NCBI GenBank assembly: GCA_016342755.1
Contig: JAEINS010000003.1
Coordinates: 225,551-289,550, forward strand
Length of the DNA: 64,000 nucleotides
DNA from: Melioribacteraceae bacterium
GTDB lineage: Bacteria; Bacteroidota; Ignavibacteria; Ignavibacteriales; Melioribacteraceae
Reading direction: 5' to 3'
A program made the position numbers and the translations under genes. Below the pieces are notes generated by a model. The model searched no databases. It worked only from the letters and a program-made list of their open reading frames with translations, and had not been told where the DNA came from. Positions 55,672 through 64,000 of this stretch are shown piece after piece; position 1 is the first letter of the stretch; each line of letters starts with the position of its first letter.

Positions 55672-57096
55672 TTAATTACTTTTAATAAAATATCCGCCGG
55701 TTTTTTTGCTTCCTTTTCGTTCAACAATATTTTTTTCAACAAATATTTTTATATATCTATCAAGAGTATCTATAGGTATATTTAGTTTTTCAGAAACATC
55801 TTTAATCTTAATACCCGGATGTTGTTTAATATAATTTAACACATTTTTTTGCCGGTCATTTAATCCGTCATTTAATCCGTCATTTAATCCGTCATTTAAT
55901 CCGTCATTTGTTTTTTGCTCCAAAGAACCACTCAGAGGTATTTCAGTTACAAAAACATCTTCTTCATTAAAAATTATGTTATCACTTCCGGAATAGGCTT
56001 TACAATATTTATAAACATTCCTAATCCCAGTTCCAAGTTCTTCACTATGACCGATTTGAGTAAATATGGAAGCTAAATCGGGATTTTTAGGAAAAGGTTC
56101 AAAATTATCCGGGGTTAAAACCTTAAAGAAATGTGCTCTATTAGCATTCTTAGCAACAACTTTATTTTTGTATATTACAAATGTAGATGGGAATGCATTT
56201 ACATACTCTCTGTGTATCAGCATATTTGCAACTACTTCTCTGAATATTTTATCACGAAGAGAAATTCTTTGTGTTCCTTCAAGGAAAAATTTATCAGATA
56301 AATGTTTTTCAACAAACTTCATTAGCCTTTCGTAAGCTTCAATAAGATTACACCGAATGCAATCTCTATCATCATATCTATCAACATTTTCTCTTTTTAC
56401 AAGTGCATCAATTTTATAATGAGGTATTGCACTCTGTATAACATTATCCTTTCCAAATAACAAAATAGCTGCTAATGTAAAACCTTCTTCTCCGGTTTTG
56501 TAATCTTTTCTATATAATCCGGATATTCTGTAAAATTCTTCGTTTGTTAATTCATTCCAAGGATGATTTGGTCTGTTGATTTTAATCATTTTCCTTACTT
56601 TTCTTACAACATCATGATTAAAATCATTTTCCTTCAAAAATGGAAAAATTCTATTTTCCGAATAATCTGTACTTTTTCTCTGATAAAGAACTTTTATCTG
56701 CTCATCCGTTTTTAGTTCAAAATCTCCGTCAGAACTTCTGTCATATATTTTACCGGCAGTTTTATGCACTTGAGAAGAAATAGGAATAAATATAGAGATT
56801 ATACTTTTCCCTTCATACTCAACAATTTTCGGTTCCAATAAAAAAGAAGGAAATAATTTTTGCGGATTGTTGCTTAAATTAACAATCTGTTTAACTAATT
56901 CTTCTGTTTTGCTTTTATCAACACCAACTACTTCTTTATCATCACTAACACCAAGCAGAATTGTACCGCCCTTTTTATTCAGGAACGCACAAACAGACTC
57001 AAATAGGTTATCGGGCAGTTCATTCTTTGCCCTCTTAAACTCTATGGCAATGCCTTCACCTTCAGATATAATATTTTTAATTTTTTCTGCATTCAT
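55672..57096 (-). CDS. AlbA_2/HATPase_c_4 putative transcriptional regulator
   Basis: 474 aa of the 'divergent AAA / ATP-binding protein' type. N-terminal AlbA_2 domain (EFKRAKNELPDNLFESVCAF, GGTILLGVSDD), a central ATPase-like domain (FREVVANMLIHREY; GTGIRNVYKYCKAYSG), a run of four NDGL repeats (about 396-412) and a C-terminal winged-helix domain (IKDVSEKLNIPIDTLDRYIK). Usually seen as mobile-looking accessory genes. Its ATG directly abuts the stop of the glycosyltransferase upstream, and a decayed copy of that gene lies just downstream. Confidence 0.85.
   Translation of the reverse strand: MNAEKIKNIISEGEGIAIEFKRAKNELPDNLFESVCAFLNKKGGTILLGVSDDKEVVGVDKSKTEELVKQIVNLSNNPQKLFPSFLLEPKIVEYEGKSIISIFIPISSQVHKTAGKIYDRSSDGDFELKTDEQIKVLYQRKSTDYSENRIFPFLKENDFNHDVVRKVRKMIKINRPNHPWNELTNEEFYRISGLYRKDYKTGEEGFTLAAILLFGKDNVIQSAIPHYKIDALVKRENVDRYDDRDCIRCNLIEAYERLMKFVEKHLSDKFFLEGTQRISLRDKIFREVVANMLIHREYVNAFPSTFVIYKNKVVAKNANRAHFFKVLTPDNFEPFPKNPDLASIFTQIGHSEELGTGIRNVYKYCKAYSGSDNIIFNEEDVFVTEIPLSGSLEQKTNDGLNDGLNDGLNDGLNDRQKNVLNYIKQHPGIKIKDVSEKLNIPIDTLDRYIKIFVEKNIVERKGSKKTGGYFIKSN
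55860..55907 (-). repeat. 12-base in-frame tandem repeat encoding NDGL x4
   Basis: Four copies of ttaatccgtcat (plus strand). The period is a multiple of three, so copy-number change would alter linker length without breaking the frame. Confidence 0.9.
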
Positions 57097-58191
57097 TTAT
57101 AAACTATTTAAATCTTTTGTTTGTTTGAAAAACTTAAAGTGTTCAGTACTTGATTTGTTCCAACTATTATGTTTTCTAATATTTTGTTTATTCTTAGATT
57201 CTGAGAATTCAATAATTTTATTTTTTAGATACTTATCTTCACAATAAAAATCGCCATTCCCCATTACTTCAACAAAAGAATCAATTCTTGAACAAAGAAT
57301 TGGAATAAGAGCATTTTTTGCCTCCATCAATGGCATCCCAAAAGATTCACATAAAGATGGAAAAACAAGTGCATCAGATTCAAAATAATATTTAGGCATA
57401 TCAAAATAATTTATTTTGCCCAATAGCTTTATTACTTTCCTTTCTGGATCAAGCTTATCTATTAAGTTCAAAGTTTTTTTTGCATAAGGTGAATCATATC
57501 CCCCAATTATTTTCAGTTCTATATCTTTCCCTTCATTATAAAGTTTCATCACAGCTTCAACTAACGAATCAATATTTTTATGAGGTAAAAGATAAGAAAC
57601 ACAAAGCAGCCTTATTTTATCATCAGTTTTTTCCGGTACAGTTTCCCTATAAAAGATATCAGAAACACCATGATGAATAACAGTATCATTTTTATGAGGC
57701 TTTTTTAAATATTTATAAACCGTATCTTTCATTGCCTGTGAAACAAAAATAACGCCGGAAGCATTTTTAAAACTTCTTAAAAGAACATGTTTACGAAATT
57801 TGTTTTTATAATATGCTGCCGTACCCTTGTATAATTTCAAGGCTGCATCATCAAAAGGAAGCATACTTTGAGAAACTGGCACAAAAGGTCTAAAACTGCC
57901 TAAGTAGCTGCCGCCGGGAACAAAAAGAAGATCAATCTTCTCTTTTTTTGCATATTGTGTAACAAGAACATTCTGCCACAAAAAACGGAAAGCTAGTTTT
58001 TTATCTAAAAGTTTTATATGCTTTTTTACAATAAAATCCTTATCGGGTAAAAACTCTAAAGTTGTTTTATTGCTCCAGACAATAATTTTAGTAAACATAT
58101 CTCTTTGCGGATCAGCATGGTTAAGGAGTTCGTAGAGGTAAATTAAGGCTCCACCTTCCCGTATGTTAGAAGCTTCAATGCCGATGATCAT
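57097..58191 (-). CDS. GT4 glycosyltransferase
   Basis: 364 aa. N-terminus IIGIEASNIREGGALIYLYE gives the GT-B loop; the donor half has RLLCVSYLLPHKNIDSLVEA, KYYFESDALVFPSLCESFGM and the conserved MEA. Likely adds one sugar during repeat-unit assembly. The C-terminal tail is basic and low in structure (KNKQNIRKHNSWNKSSTEHF). A related but decayed 3' end lies at 55302-55671. Confidence 0.92.
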   Translation of the reverse strand: MIIGIEASNIREGGALIYLYELLNHADPQRDMFTKIIVWSNKTTLEFLPDKDFIVKKHIKLLDKKLAFRFLWQNVLVTQYAKKEKIDLLFVPGGSYLGSFRPFVPVSQSMLPFDDAALKLYKGTAAYYKNKFRKHVLLRSFKNASGVIFVSQAMKDTVYKYLKKPHKNDTVIHHGVSDIFYRETVPEKTDDKIRLLCVSYLLPHKNIDSLVEAVMKLYNEGKDIELKIIGGYDSPYAKKTLNLIDKLDPERKVIKLLGKINYFDMPKYYFESDALVFPSLCESFGMPLMEAKNALIPILCSRIDSFVEVMGNGDFYCEDKYLKNKIIEFSESKNKQNIRKHNSWNKSSTEHFKFFKQTKDLNSL

Positions 58192-58597
58192 AGTTTATAG
58201 TCTGCAGTTCACAGTTTTTGGTTTAAAGTAAAAATTAAGTACAAAAATAACCCAACAATAGCTAAGTTTTCTGACCTCAAAAAATTTGCGTAAAGAAAAT
58301 AATATTATGAGATGTACAAATTAAAAGTTGTCTGAATCCCGATATATTTTTTATCGGGAAGAGTTCTTTTAATTTAGTCGAATAATATTATTTTTAGTCA
58401 ATTTTTTGTAGACTTGACCTTTTGCTTCTTTTGTGTCAAGATAAAAGAAGAGAGTAAAACATTTATAATCAGTTTGTTACGACATTTTAATAACAAGATT
58501 CTAACTTGATGTTCAAATTTATCAATTCATTTCTGCCAGTTAAATATCACTGTTTTTTTCATGATAATTTAATTTGCAAATACACTTTATTCGTAAA
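58192..58597. other. Gene-free spacer with a two-hairpin element
   Basis: No credible gene. 58198-58225 is an R2-type ctgcagttcacagtttttgg repeat. 58331-58440 carries two consecutive hairpins: cccgata (58338-58344) with tatcggg (58352-58358), then cttga (58413-58417) with tcaag (58436-58440). The same two-hairpin order occurs in each 624-base repeat at the right end. Confidence 0.55.
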
Positions 58598-59971
58598 TTA
58601 TATGCTTTCCTTCGATTTCGCTCGGGATGACATTGCTGTTATATAACCGCAAAAAATAAAAAACACCGGCAACGGTGCTGCCCCTATCCCAATCCACCAG
58701 GATTCTATTTGAGCATATACTTGAAGCACCAAAATATAAATCCCAAATAACAACACAATTCTAGAGTCCCGATGTTTCCAGATTGTAAAAAATAGTAAGA
58801 CTACACCCAAGAGAAATAATGTTAAACCAATAATTCCGGTTTCTTCTGCTAGTGCTAAAATACTTACTGTTTTTTCTCTTGTAAAATGTTCACTCTTAAA
58901 ATCACCATAATCATTGCTGACGTATTTTTCGCTGCTGATTCCGTAACCAATACCGAAAAATCCGCCTTCTAATGCTGCCTCCCAAGAGGCTTCTATTAAA
59001 TATCTTCTGTTATCAAGAAAGTTTGTTTCTTGTTTTAACAAGTGAGTATTTATTGATTCTCTTATTGGATTAACTGAAATATATAAAACTGCAATAATTG
59101 AAAATAGAATACTTCCCCATATTGCAATCTTTTTAAAGGACTTTGTAAACAGTAAATAGAGTACAAAAATTAAACCCAAGCTGATAATTGCCGCACGCGA
59201 ATGAGAAGAATATAATAAAACCAAATTACAAACAACAAGTATTAAATAGCCAAAAGATAGAAGATTGAATGATTGAATGATTGAATGATTGAACACCGCC
59301 AAACTACCATACCTCCATGAACTCATGCATTCATTCTTTTCATGCATCCGTGCTTTCATTCCCCCATGCTTTCCTTCGTCTTCCACTAGTTTAATATTCA
59401 ATTTTTTCTTTCTTCTCAACACCTCTACTCCCATAATCGCAATCGGAAATGTTAAGAGTATATATTGCCCTAATTTGTTTGGATGATTTGTGAAACCCAT
59501 AAAGCCAAAATACTTATAGCCAAATAATTCTTTTGCCGGATAATTAAATATAAAAGAAATAATATTTGGTAATATGATTAACAAGTTTGGTATAACTAAC
59601 AGAAGTATTAAACCTTTACTAACTTTTTTTTTGTTTAACAATTCTCCCATTCTGAAACATGAGATTAAAAGAAAAAGAAAGAACAATGATCTTGTAACTG
59701 TTATTTGCCAGTCACTGCTCCATAGTGCAGTTGTTAAGGACCAGATTCCAAATGAGAGGAAGAAAAAGAATGTAGCTTTTGGCTGTTGGATTACTTCGGC
59801 TTTGCTCAGTACAGAATTCGATATCAGCTTAAAGTAATCAAGAAAGAACAAAAACAGTATTGGAACTGTTAGGTAATATATATTACTAATTGACGGGAAG
59901 CCTCTGCTAAATAAGGCAATAATGTAAACTAGGATTAATACTTCTACATATTTTTTAATTTTGTTACTCAA
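58598..59971 (-). CDS. O-antigen ligase-family membrane protein with an internal insert
   Basis: 457 aa, about 11-12 membrane segments. Motifs match its paralogue at 51031: FGFMGFTNHPNKLGQYILLT, LLYSSHSRAAI, GIGYGISSEKYVSNDYGDF and FTREKTVSILALAEETGIIG. It is about 40 aa longer because of a hydrophilic segment at residues 193-239 that is encoded by repeat-like DNA (see findings). Probable role: transfer of polymer to its acceptor, or polymerisation. Overlaps the flippase gene by 8 bases. Confidence 0.87.
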   Translation of the reverse strand: MSNKIKKYVEVLILVYIIALFSRGFPSISNIYYLTVPILFLFFLDYFKLISNSVLSKAEVIQQPKATFFFFLSFGIWSLTTALWSSDWQITVTRSLFFLFLLISCFRMGELLNKKKVSKGLILLLVIPNLLIILPNIISFIFNYPAKELFGYKYFGFMGFTNHPNKLGQYILLTFPIAIMGVEVLRRKKKLNIKLVEDEGKHGGMKARMHEKNECMSSWRYGSLAVFNHSIIQSFNLLSFGYLILVVCNLVLLYSSHSRAAIISLGLIFVLYLLFTKSFKKIAIWGSILFSIIAVLYISVNPIRESINTHLLKQETNFLDNRRYLIEASWEAALEGGFFGIGYGISSEKYVSNDYGDFKSEHFTREKTVSILALAEETGIIGLTLFLLGVVLLFFTIWKHRDSRIVLLFGIYILVLQVYAQIESWWIGIGAAPLPVFFIFCGYITAMSSRAKSKESI

Positions 59972-61142
59972 CAGAATACCTTTTTAATACTATATACTGT
60001 ACTAAAATGATTGCAAAAAGATAGATAAAATCTATTCCAATAAGCAATATATAGCTACTGCTTTTTAATAACTCAAATGTACAATATATTGCTGTTACAA
60101 ATGATAAAGCAATAATCGGATATACTCTGCTTAATTTACTTTGAATATTTTTATTTGCAAATTTAAGGATATATGCCTTAACCGGATTTTGTAATATTGT
60201 ATAGAGAGAATAACCAATAAGCAAATAAGGAACAATCATTTTAACTATTTCCACATCGATTGAAGCAGGTAATAATTCTGAAAAATAATTTAGAATAACC
60301 AGACACAACAAATTATAGCAGATTATTCCAATGATTGTGAAAATCACACCCGACTGTAAAGTATTACTCCCTTTCTTGTTATTAGAAGCTAATATCAGAT
60401 GTTCCGTAATATTACCCACATATATCATAGGTGCAATCATAATCCATGAAAACGTATAAGCATTTGCAACTTCAGTAGCAAAATAATGATTGGCAATAAA
60501 TTTATCTATTATAACCGAAATACCAGGTAACGTATTAATAATGAAACTGCTAACACCAAGTTTGTAAAAACTTTTTATATCATCACTTCTATTAATGTTG
60601 TCTTTTTTGAAACATGTTACAAACCATAAAAAAGCCGCAACAGGTAATACATAAATAATTTTAATATGCAAAATGGTTAGCAGTATAATTCCAATTAGCA
60701 AAAAGAATCCGAATGATACCTTATAAATAAAATAATTTTTATGTTTACTCCTAAAAAGAGCCTTGAACAAAAATATATTTGCCACAACATAGAAGAATGA
60801 ATATAGAACAATGATTAAAACTTCCTCAATTTTTTCAATTTTGGTATCAAAAATTGCAAGCAATATAAATCCGATAAATATATTAAAAGCTACAATCAGA
60901 CTTAAGAAATCCGTGCGTAAATTCAATTTATTTATCGCAAACTCAAATCCCAATCTTCCGAAAATCACTAAAATTCCCGCGGCATAATAAACTTTATTAA
61001 AGTCATTATATTCAACGGCAGACAATAAATAAGGAACAATTAAGAACACCAGTTTACTGGAAACCACTGCTCCGCTTATATAAAAAATCTTTTTTAAAGA
61101 AAAGATATCAGAACTAAAATCAAATCGCTTTAATAAATTCAA
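59964..61142 (-). CDS. Polysaccharide flippase-like membrane protein
   Basis: 392 aa, about 12 predicted helices, MOP/Wzx-like. N-terminus FYISGAVVSSKLVFLIVPYL followed by SAVEYNDFNKVYYAAGILVI follows the Wzx pattern. Somewhat shorter and more divergent than the flippase at 46788. Presence of two flippases and two ligases suggests two glycan pathways in one region. Confidence 0.8.
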   Translation of the reverse strand: MNLLKRFDFSSDIFSLKKIFYISGAVVSSKLVFLIVPYLLSAVEYNDFNKVYYAAGILVIFGRLGFEFAINKLNLRTDFLSLIVAFNIFIGFILLAIFDTKIEKIEEVLIIVLYSFFYVVANIFLFKALFRSKHKNYFIYKVSFGFFLLIGIILLTILHIKIIYVLPVAAFLWFVTCFKKDNINRSDDIKSFYKLGVSSFIINTLPGISVIIDKFIANHYFATEVANAYTFSWIMIAPMIYVGNITEHLILASNNKKGSNTLQSGVIFTIIGIICYNLLCLVILNYFSELLPASIDVEIVKMIVPYLLIGYSLYTILQNPVKAYILKFANKNIQSKLSRVYPIIALSFVTAIYCTFELLKSSSYILLIGIDFIYLFAIILVQYIVLKRYSVE

Positions 61143-61305
61143 ATTTGTACAATAGATAGTTAATTGAAATAGTGAAATCTATTGTTAGTTGATATTAAAT
61201 ACAAATGAAAAAACGGATAAACATGCATGAAAGAAGCATGACAGCATGAGAAAAAGAATTGACTGATTGGTTATTTGAAATCCTTTTTTTCCCAATCATT
61301 CAAAT

Positions 61306-61333
61306 GTAGAGACGAGGCATGCCTCGTCTCTAC
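61306..61333. repeat. Perfect 28-base palindrome
   Basis: gtagagacgaggca followed directly by its exact inverse complement, tgcctcgtctctac. It sits 8 bases past the stop of the epimerase gene (minus strand) and could end its transcript, though no T tract follows. The sequence to its left (61143-61305) holds an attgactgattggttatttg-type repeat and no gene. Confidence 0.8.
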
Positions 61334-61340
61334 AAAATTT

Positions 61341-62372
61341 TTATTTTTTGAAATTGTTATAATACCACTCACAAACTAACTCAAAACCATTCTTCGCATC
61401 GTATTGTGGATTGTATTTAAGAACGGTTTTCCCTTTTTCAATTGATGCCAAAGAGTGAGGAATATCCCCTTCTCTATTAGGACCATTCACAAGTTTTACA
61501 CTCTCAATTTCATGATCAAACTTACTAAGATTTTTATTTAAATATTCATACAATTCATTAAGAGTAGTATTACCGCCATATGCAACATTAAAAACTTCAT
61601 TCACAACTTCGTTGCAGTAATCTTTACCAAAATATTCTTTACATCTTTCAAAATATATTTCTTTGTCAATCATTGCAGCTTTTTCATTTGCTTCAATAAC
61701 ATTTTCTACATAAGTAAAATCACGACTGTAAGTTCCGTCACCATTAACAATCGGTGATTCATGAGCAATCAGTTTTTTAACCCATAAATGAATAACCGCC
61801 GCATAAGCACCATTTGGGTCTTGTCTTTTACCAAATACATTGAAATAACGTAAGCCTATCGTTTCCATTCCATAAAGCTCAGAAAAAACCTTTGCAAAAT
61901 ATTCGTTTACTACCTTTGTAATTGCATAGGGACTCAATGGTCTGCCGTATCTTTCCTCAATCTTAGGCATTTCTTTAGAATCACCATAAGTAGAAGAACT
62001 AGCCGCATAAATAAAACGTTTTACACCTTCGTCTCTTGATGCAATTAACATATTCAAAAAGCCATCTATATTAACCGAGTTTGTAGTTTTAGGATCTTTA
62101 ATAGAACGGGGCACACTACCCAAAGCCGCTTCATGAAAAACATATTCACAGTCACGCACAGCGTTTCTACAAGTTAAAAGATCACGGATATCACCCACTA
62201 TAAACTGAAAGTTGTGATTATCCAAAAATGGGACAATATTCTTTTTGTGTCCGGTCGAAAGATCATCAAGGCATACAACTTCGTTGTTTCCTTTTAAAAA
62301 GTATTCTACAAGGTTAGAACCTATAAAGCCGGCACCGCCGGTGATAAGTATTTTAGAGTTTGTTAGTTTCAT
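61341..62372 (-). CDS. UDP-N-acetylhexosamine 4-epimerase-like protein (WbpP type)
   Basis: 343-aa extended SDR. NAD-binding TGGAGFIGSNLVEYFL (12-27), active-site SSSTYGD, Tyr-x3-Lys in LSPYAITKVVNEY, and GLRYFNVFGKRQDPNGAYAA, closely resembling WbpP/TviC/CapI, which interconvert UDP-GlcNAc and UDP-GalNAc (or their uronic acids). Full length. First gene of the minus-strand polysaccharide locus as far as the window shows. Confidence 0.9.
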   Translation of the reverse strand: MKLTNSKILITGGAGFIGSNLVEYFLKGNNEVVCLDDLSTGHKKNIVPFLDNHNFQFIVGDIRDLLTCRNAVRDCEYVFHEAALGSVPRSIKDPKTTNSVNIDGFLNMLIASRDEGVKRFIYAASSSTYGDSKEMPKIEERYGRPLSPYAITKVVNEYFAKVFSELYGMETIGLRYFNVFGKRQDPNGAYAAVIHLWVKKLIAHESPIVNGDGTYSRDFTYVENVIEANEKAAMIDKEIYFERCKEYFGKDYCNEVVNEVFNVAYGGNTTLNELYEYLNKNLSKFDHEIESVKLVNGPNREGDIPHSLASIEKGKTVLKYNPQYDAKNGFELVCEWYYNNFKK

Positions 62373-62706
62373 ATCAATTTACAATATATTTGAATTTATT
62401 TAATTACAATAATAAAACGTATGGCTAAATTATTAAATTGTCATTGCGAGGCATTTTTTTGCCGAAGCAATCTCCACTTTCTTTTCAACCATCCATCCAT
62501 TCATCATTTTCCATTCATTCAATTTTTACCAAACCACCTCTCGGGCAGTCCAGTTTAGTATATGTCATCGCGAAGGAGCAAAACAACTGCGGCGATCTCC
62601 GCCTTTCAAACTTGTTATTGCGAACATTTTTTCGTGAGGGATCTCCACTTTAAGTACAAGATTCTTCTCCGTCAGTTGCCGGATCAGAATGACATATTTT
62701 TTAGTC
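62373..62706. repeat. Gene-free region with R1-type repeats
   Basis: R1-type copies at 62440-62480 (tgtcattgcgaggcattttt onward) and 62562-62603 (tgtcatcgcgaaggagcaaa onward), a ccatccattcatcattttcc stretch near 62490-62520, and at 62621-62694 a 74-base subunit starting cgaacattttttcgtgaggg that recurs at 62765-62838. Short frames here are repeat translations, not genes. Confidence 0.75.
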
Positions 62707-64000
62707 ATCACAAAAACACTGCTAGGCAATCTTTTCTGCCAGTCCCGCTTTATCGGGGTCATCCCGAACATTTTTTCGTGAGGGATCTCAGCATTAAGTA
62801 CAAGATTCTTCTCCGTCAGTTGCCGGATCAGAATGACAATACTTACTTTCCTTAACCTTATTCTTAACCTCAGCCTGTCTAAGCCTCAGCTTTTTCTTCC
62901 TTCTCATGCCTAATACCAATATCCTTAATAATTCTCGTATTGGCCTCGAAAAATCTACGTCTCGGAAAACATGTGAATTAAGCTTTTATTTCGTCCTAAA
63001 AAAATTAACGTTAAGAAAATAATTGAATTGAACGAAACTGAAGAAAATCTGTTTGAATCTCGGCATCTTTCACTGTCGAGATGAGTTATTTTCTTCTAGT
63101 GAAATGAAATTATTTTTAGTTAATATTTTTCAGACTTGATCTTTTCGTTCTTTTCCATCAAGGGAAAAGGACAAATAATTAAAATTTCATCAAATACTGA
63201 GCTGCTTTAAAAGCAACTAAACAAAATCAACCTTTTTTTTAATAAATTTTGTCATCGCGAAGGAGCAAAACAACTGTGGCGATCTCCGTTTTTTATTCGA
63301 GACTGCCGCGCTACGCTCGCAGCGACAAACACCACAAAAACACTGCTAGGCAATCTTTTCTGCCAGTCCCGATTTATCGGGATCATCCCGAACATTTTTT
63401 CGTGAGGGATCTCAGCATTAAGTACAAGATTCTTCTCCGTCAGTTGCCGGATCAGAATGACAATACTTACTTTCCTTAACCTTATTCTTAACCTCAGCCT
63501 GTCTAAGCCTCAGCTTTTTCTTCCTTCTCATGCCTAATACCAATATCCTTAATAATTCTCGTATTGGCCTCGAAAAATCTACGTCTCGGAAAACATGTGA
63601 ATTAAGCTTTTATTTCGTCCTAAAAAAATTAACGTTAAGAAAATAATTGAATTGAACGAAACTGAAGAAAATCTGTTTGAATCTCGGCATCTTTCACTGT
63701 CGAGATGAGTTATTTTCTTCTAGTGAAATGAAATTATTTTTAGTTAATATTTTTCAGACTTGATCTTTTCGTTCTTTTCCATCAAGGGAAAAGGACAAAT
63801 AATTAAAATTTCATCAAATACTGAGCTGCTTTAAAAGCAACTAAACAAAATCAACCTTTTTTTTAATAAATTTTGTCATCGCGAAGGAGCAAAACAACTG
63901 TGGCGATCTCCGTTTTTTATTCGAGACTGCCGCGCTACGCTCGCAGCGACAAACACCACAAAAACACTGCTAGGCAATCTTTTCTGCCAGTCCCGATTTA
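62707..64000. repeat. 624-bp direct tandem repeat, running off the window
   Basis: The unit starts cacaaaaacactgctaggca; marker gctagg recurs at 62721, 63345 and 63969, exactly 624 bases apart. Two complete units and the start of a third are visible, nearly identical (for example cgctttatcggggtc versus cgatttatcgggatc). Each unit has one R1-type copy (63249-63290, 63873-63914), a two-hairpin element (atctcg 63057-63062 with cgagat 63077-63082; cttgat 63135-63140 with atcaag 63157-63162), and no coding frame. Confidence 0.93.

Noticed and set aside
62562..62855. Short frames reading ILLRQLPDQNDN
   Set aside because: Translations of dispersed repeats; they recur at 63249-63479 with the satellite unit and have no ribosome site or family.
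62707..64000. 624-base repeat as a tandem gene array or rRNA/tRNA cluster
   Set aside because: No long frame, no tRNA or rRNA signature.

Overview
The window is AT-rich bacterial chromosome from the Bacteroidota/Chlorobi/Ignavibacteria side of the FCB group, most likely an Ignavibacteria- or Melioribacter-like organism. The main evidence is type IX secretion (T9SS) C-terminal sorting domains, PorV/PorQ-family barrels, TonB receptors with carboxypeptidase-regulatory N-termini, sparse Shine-Dalgarno sites, and dispersed intergenic repeats typical of these genomes. Placement is inference; no rRNA or tRNA gene was recognised.

Layout. 1-5.7 kb: 2-oxo acid dehydrogenase genes (fused E1 alpha/beta cut by the left edge, lpdA, lipB), an unknown helical protein on the other strand, and an endonuclease III. 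5.8-21 kb: two tandem copies of a three-gene module (TonB receptor, then a very large T9SS-sorted protein, then a PorV-family barrel), all on the minus strand. 21.9-23.9 kb: a secreted FG-GAP repeat protein with a T9SS sorting domain. 24.3-28.7 kb: housekeeping genes (hexosamine/hexose phosphate mutase, NfeD protease, yajC, tgt). 28.8-33.4 kb: accessory island with a RES/Xre toxin-antitoxin pair, a GNAT acetyltransferase, two related small exported proteins flanking an octamer tandem array, and a RelE-type toxin-antitoxin pair.

33.7-62.4 kb is a long minus-strand surface-polysaccharide locus. It holds a Wzi-like outer-membrane protein, a PglF-like 4,6-dehydratase, a VapBC pair, a PglE-like aminotransferase, HAD, ATP-grasp and PglC-like initiating transferase genes, several GT4 glycosyltransferases, a polymerase, two flippases, two O-antigen-ligase-like proteins, GDP-fucose genes (gmd, fcl), unusual kinase-like genes, and a WbpP-like epimerase. 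Overlapping ends from 38.5 to 52.3 kb suggest one operon. A plausible working order is nucleotide-sugar synthesis (PglF/PglE-like, Gmd/Fcl, epimerase), lipid-linked initiation (PglC-like), extension (GT4s), flipping (Wzx), polymerisation and ligation, then surface attachment (Wzi-like). The locus carries scars: an rfbB remnant in front of fcl, a decayed glycosyltransferase copy, and a glycosyltransferase lacking its start next to a nucleotidyltransferase fragment.

The last 1.6 kb is non-coding and contains a 624-bp direct tandem repeat running off the right edge. The most interesting theme is repeat activity. The same dispersed repeat families occur between genes, flank two toxin-antitoxin cassettes as direct repeats, and appear to have been inserted in frame into at least three surface-polysaccharide genes (gmd, fcl, an O-antigen ligase), with weaker cases in an aminotransferase and the Wzi-like protein.
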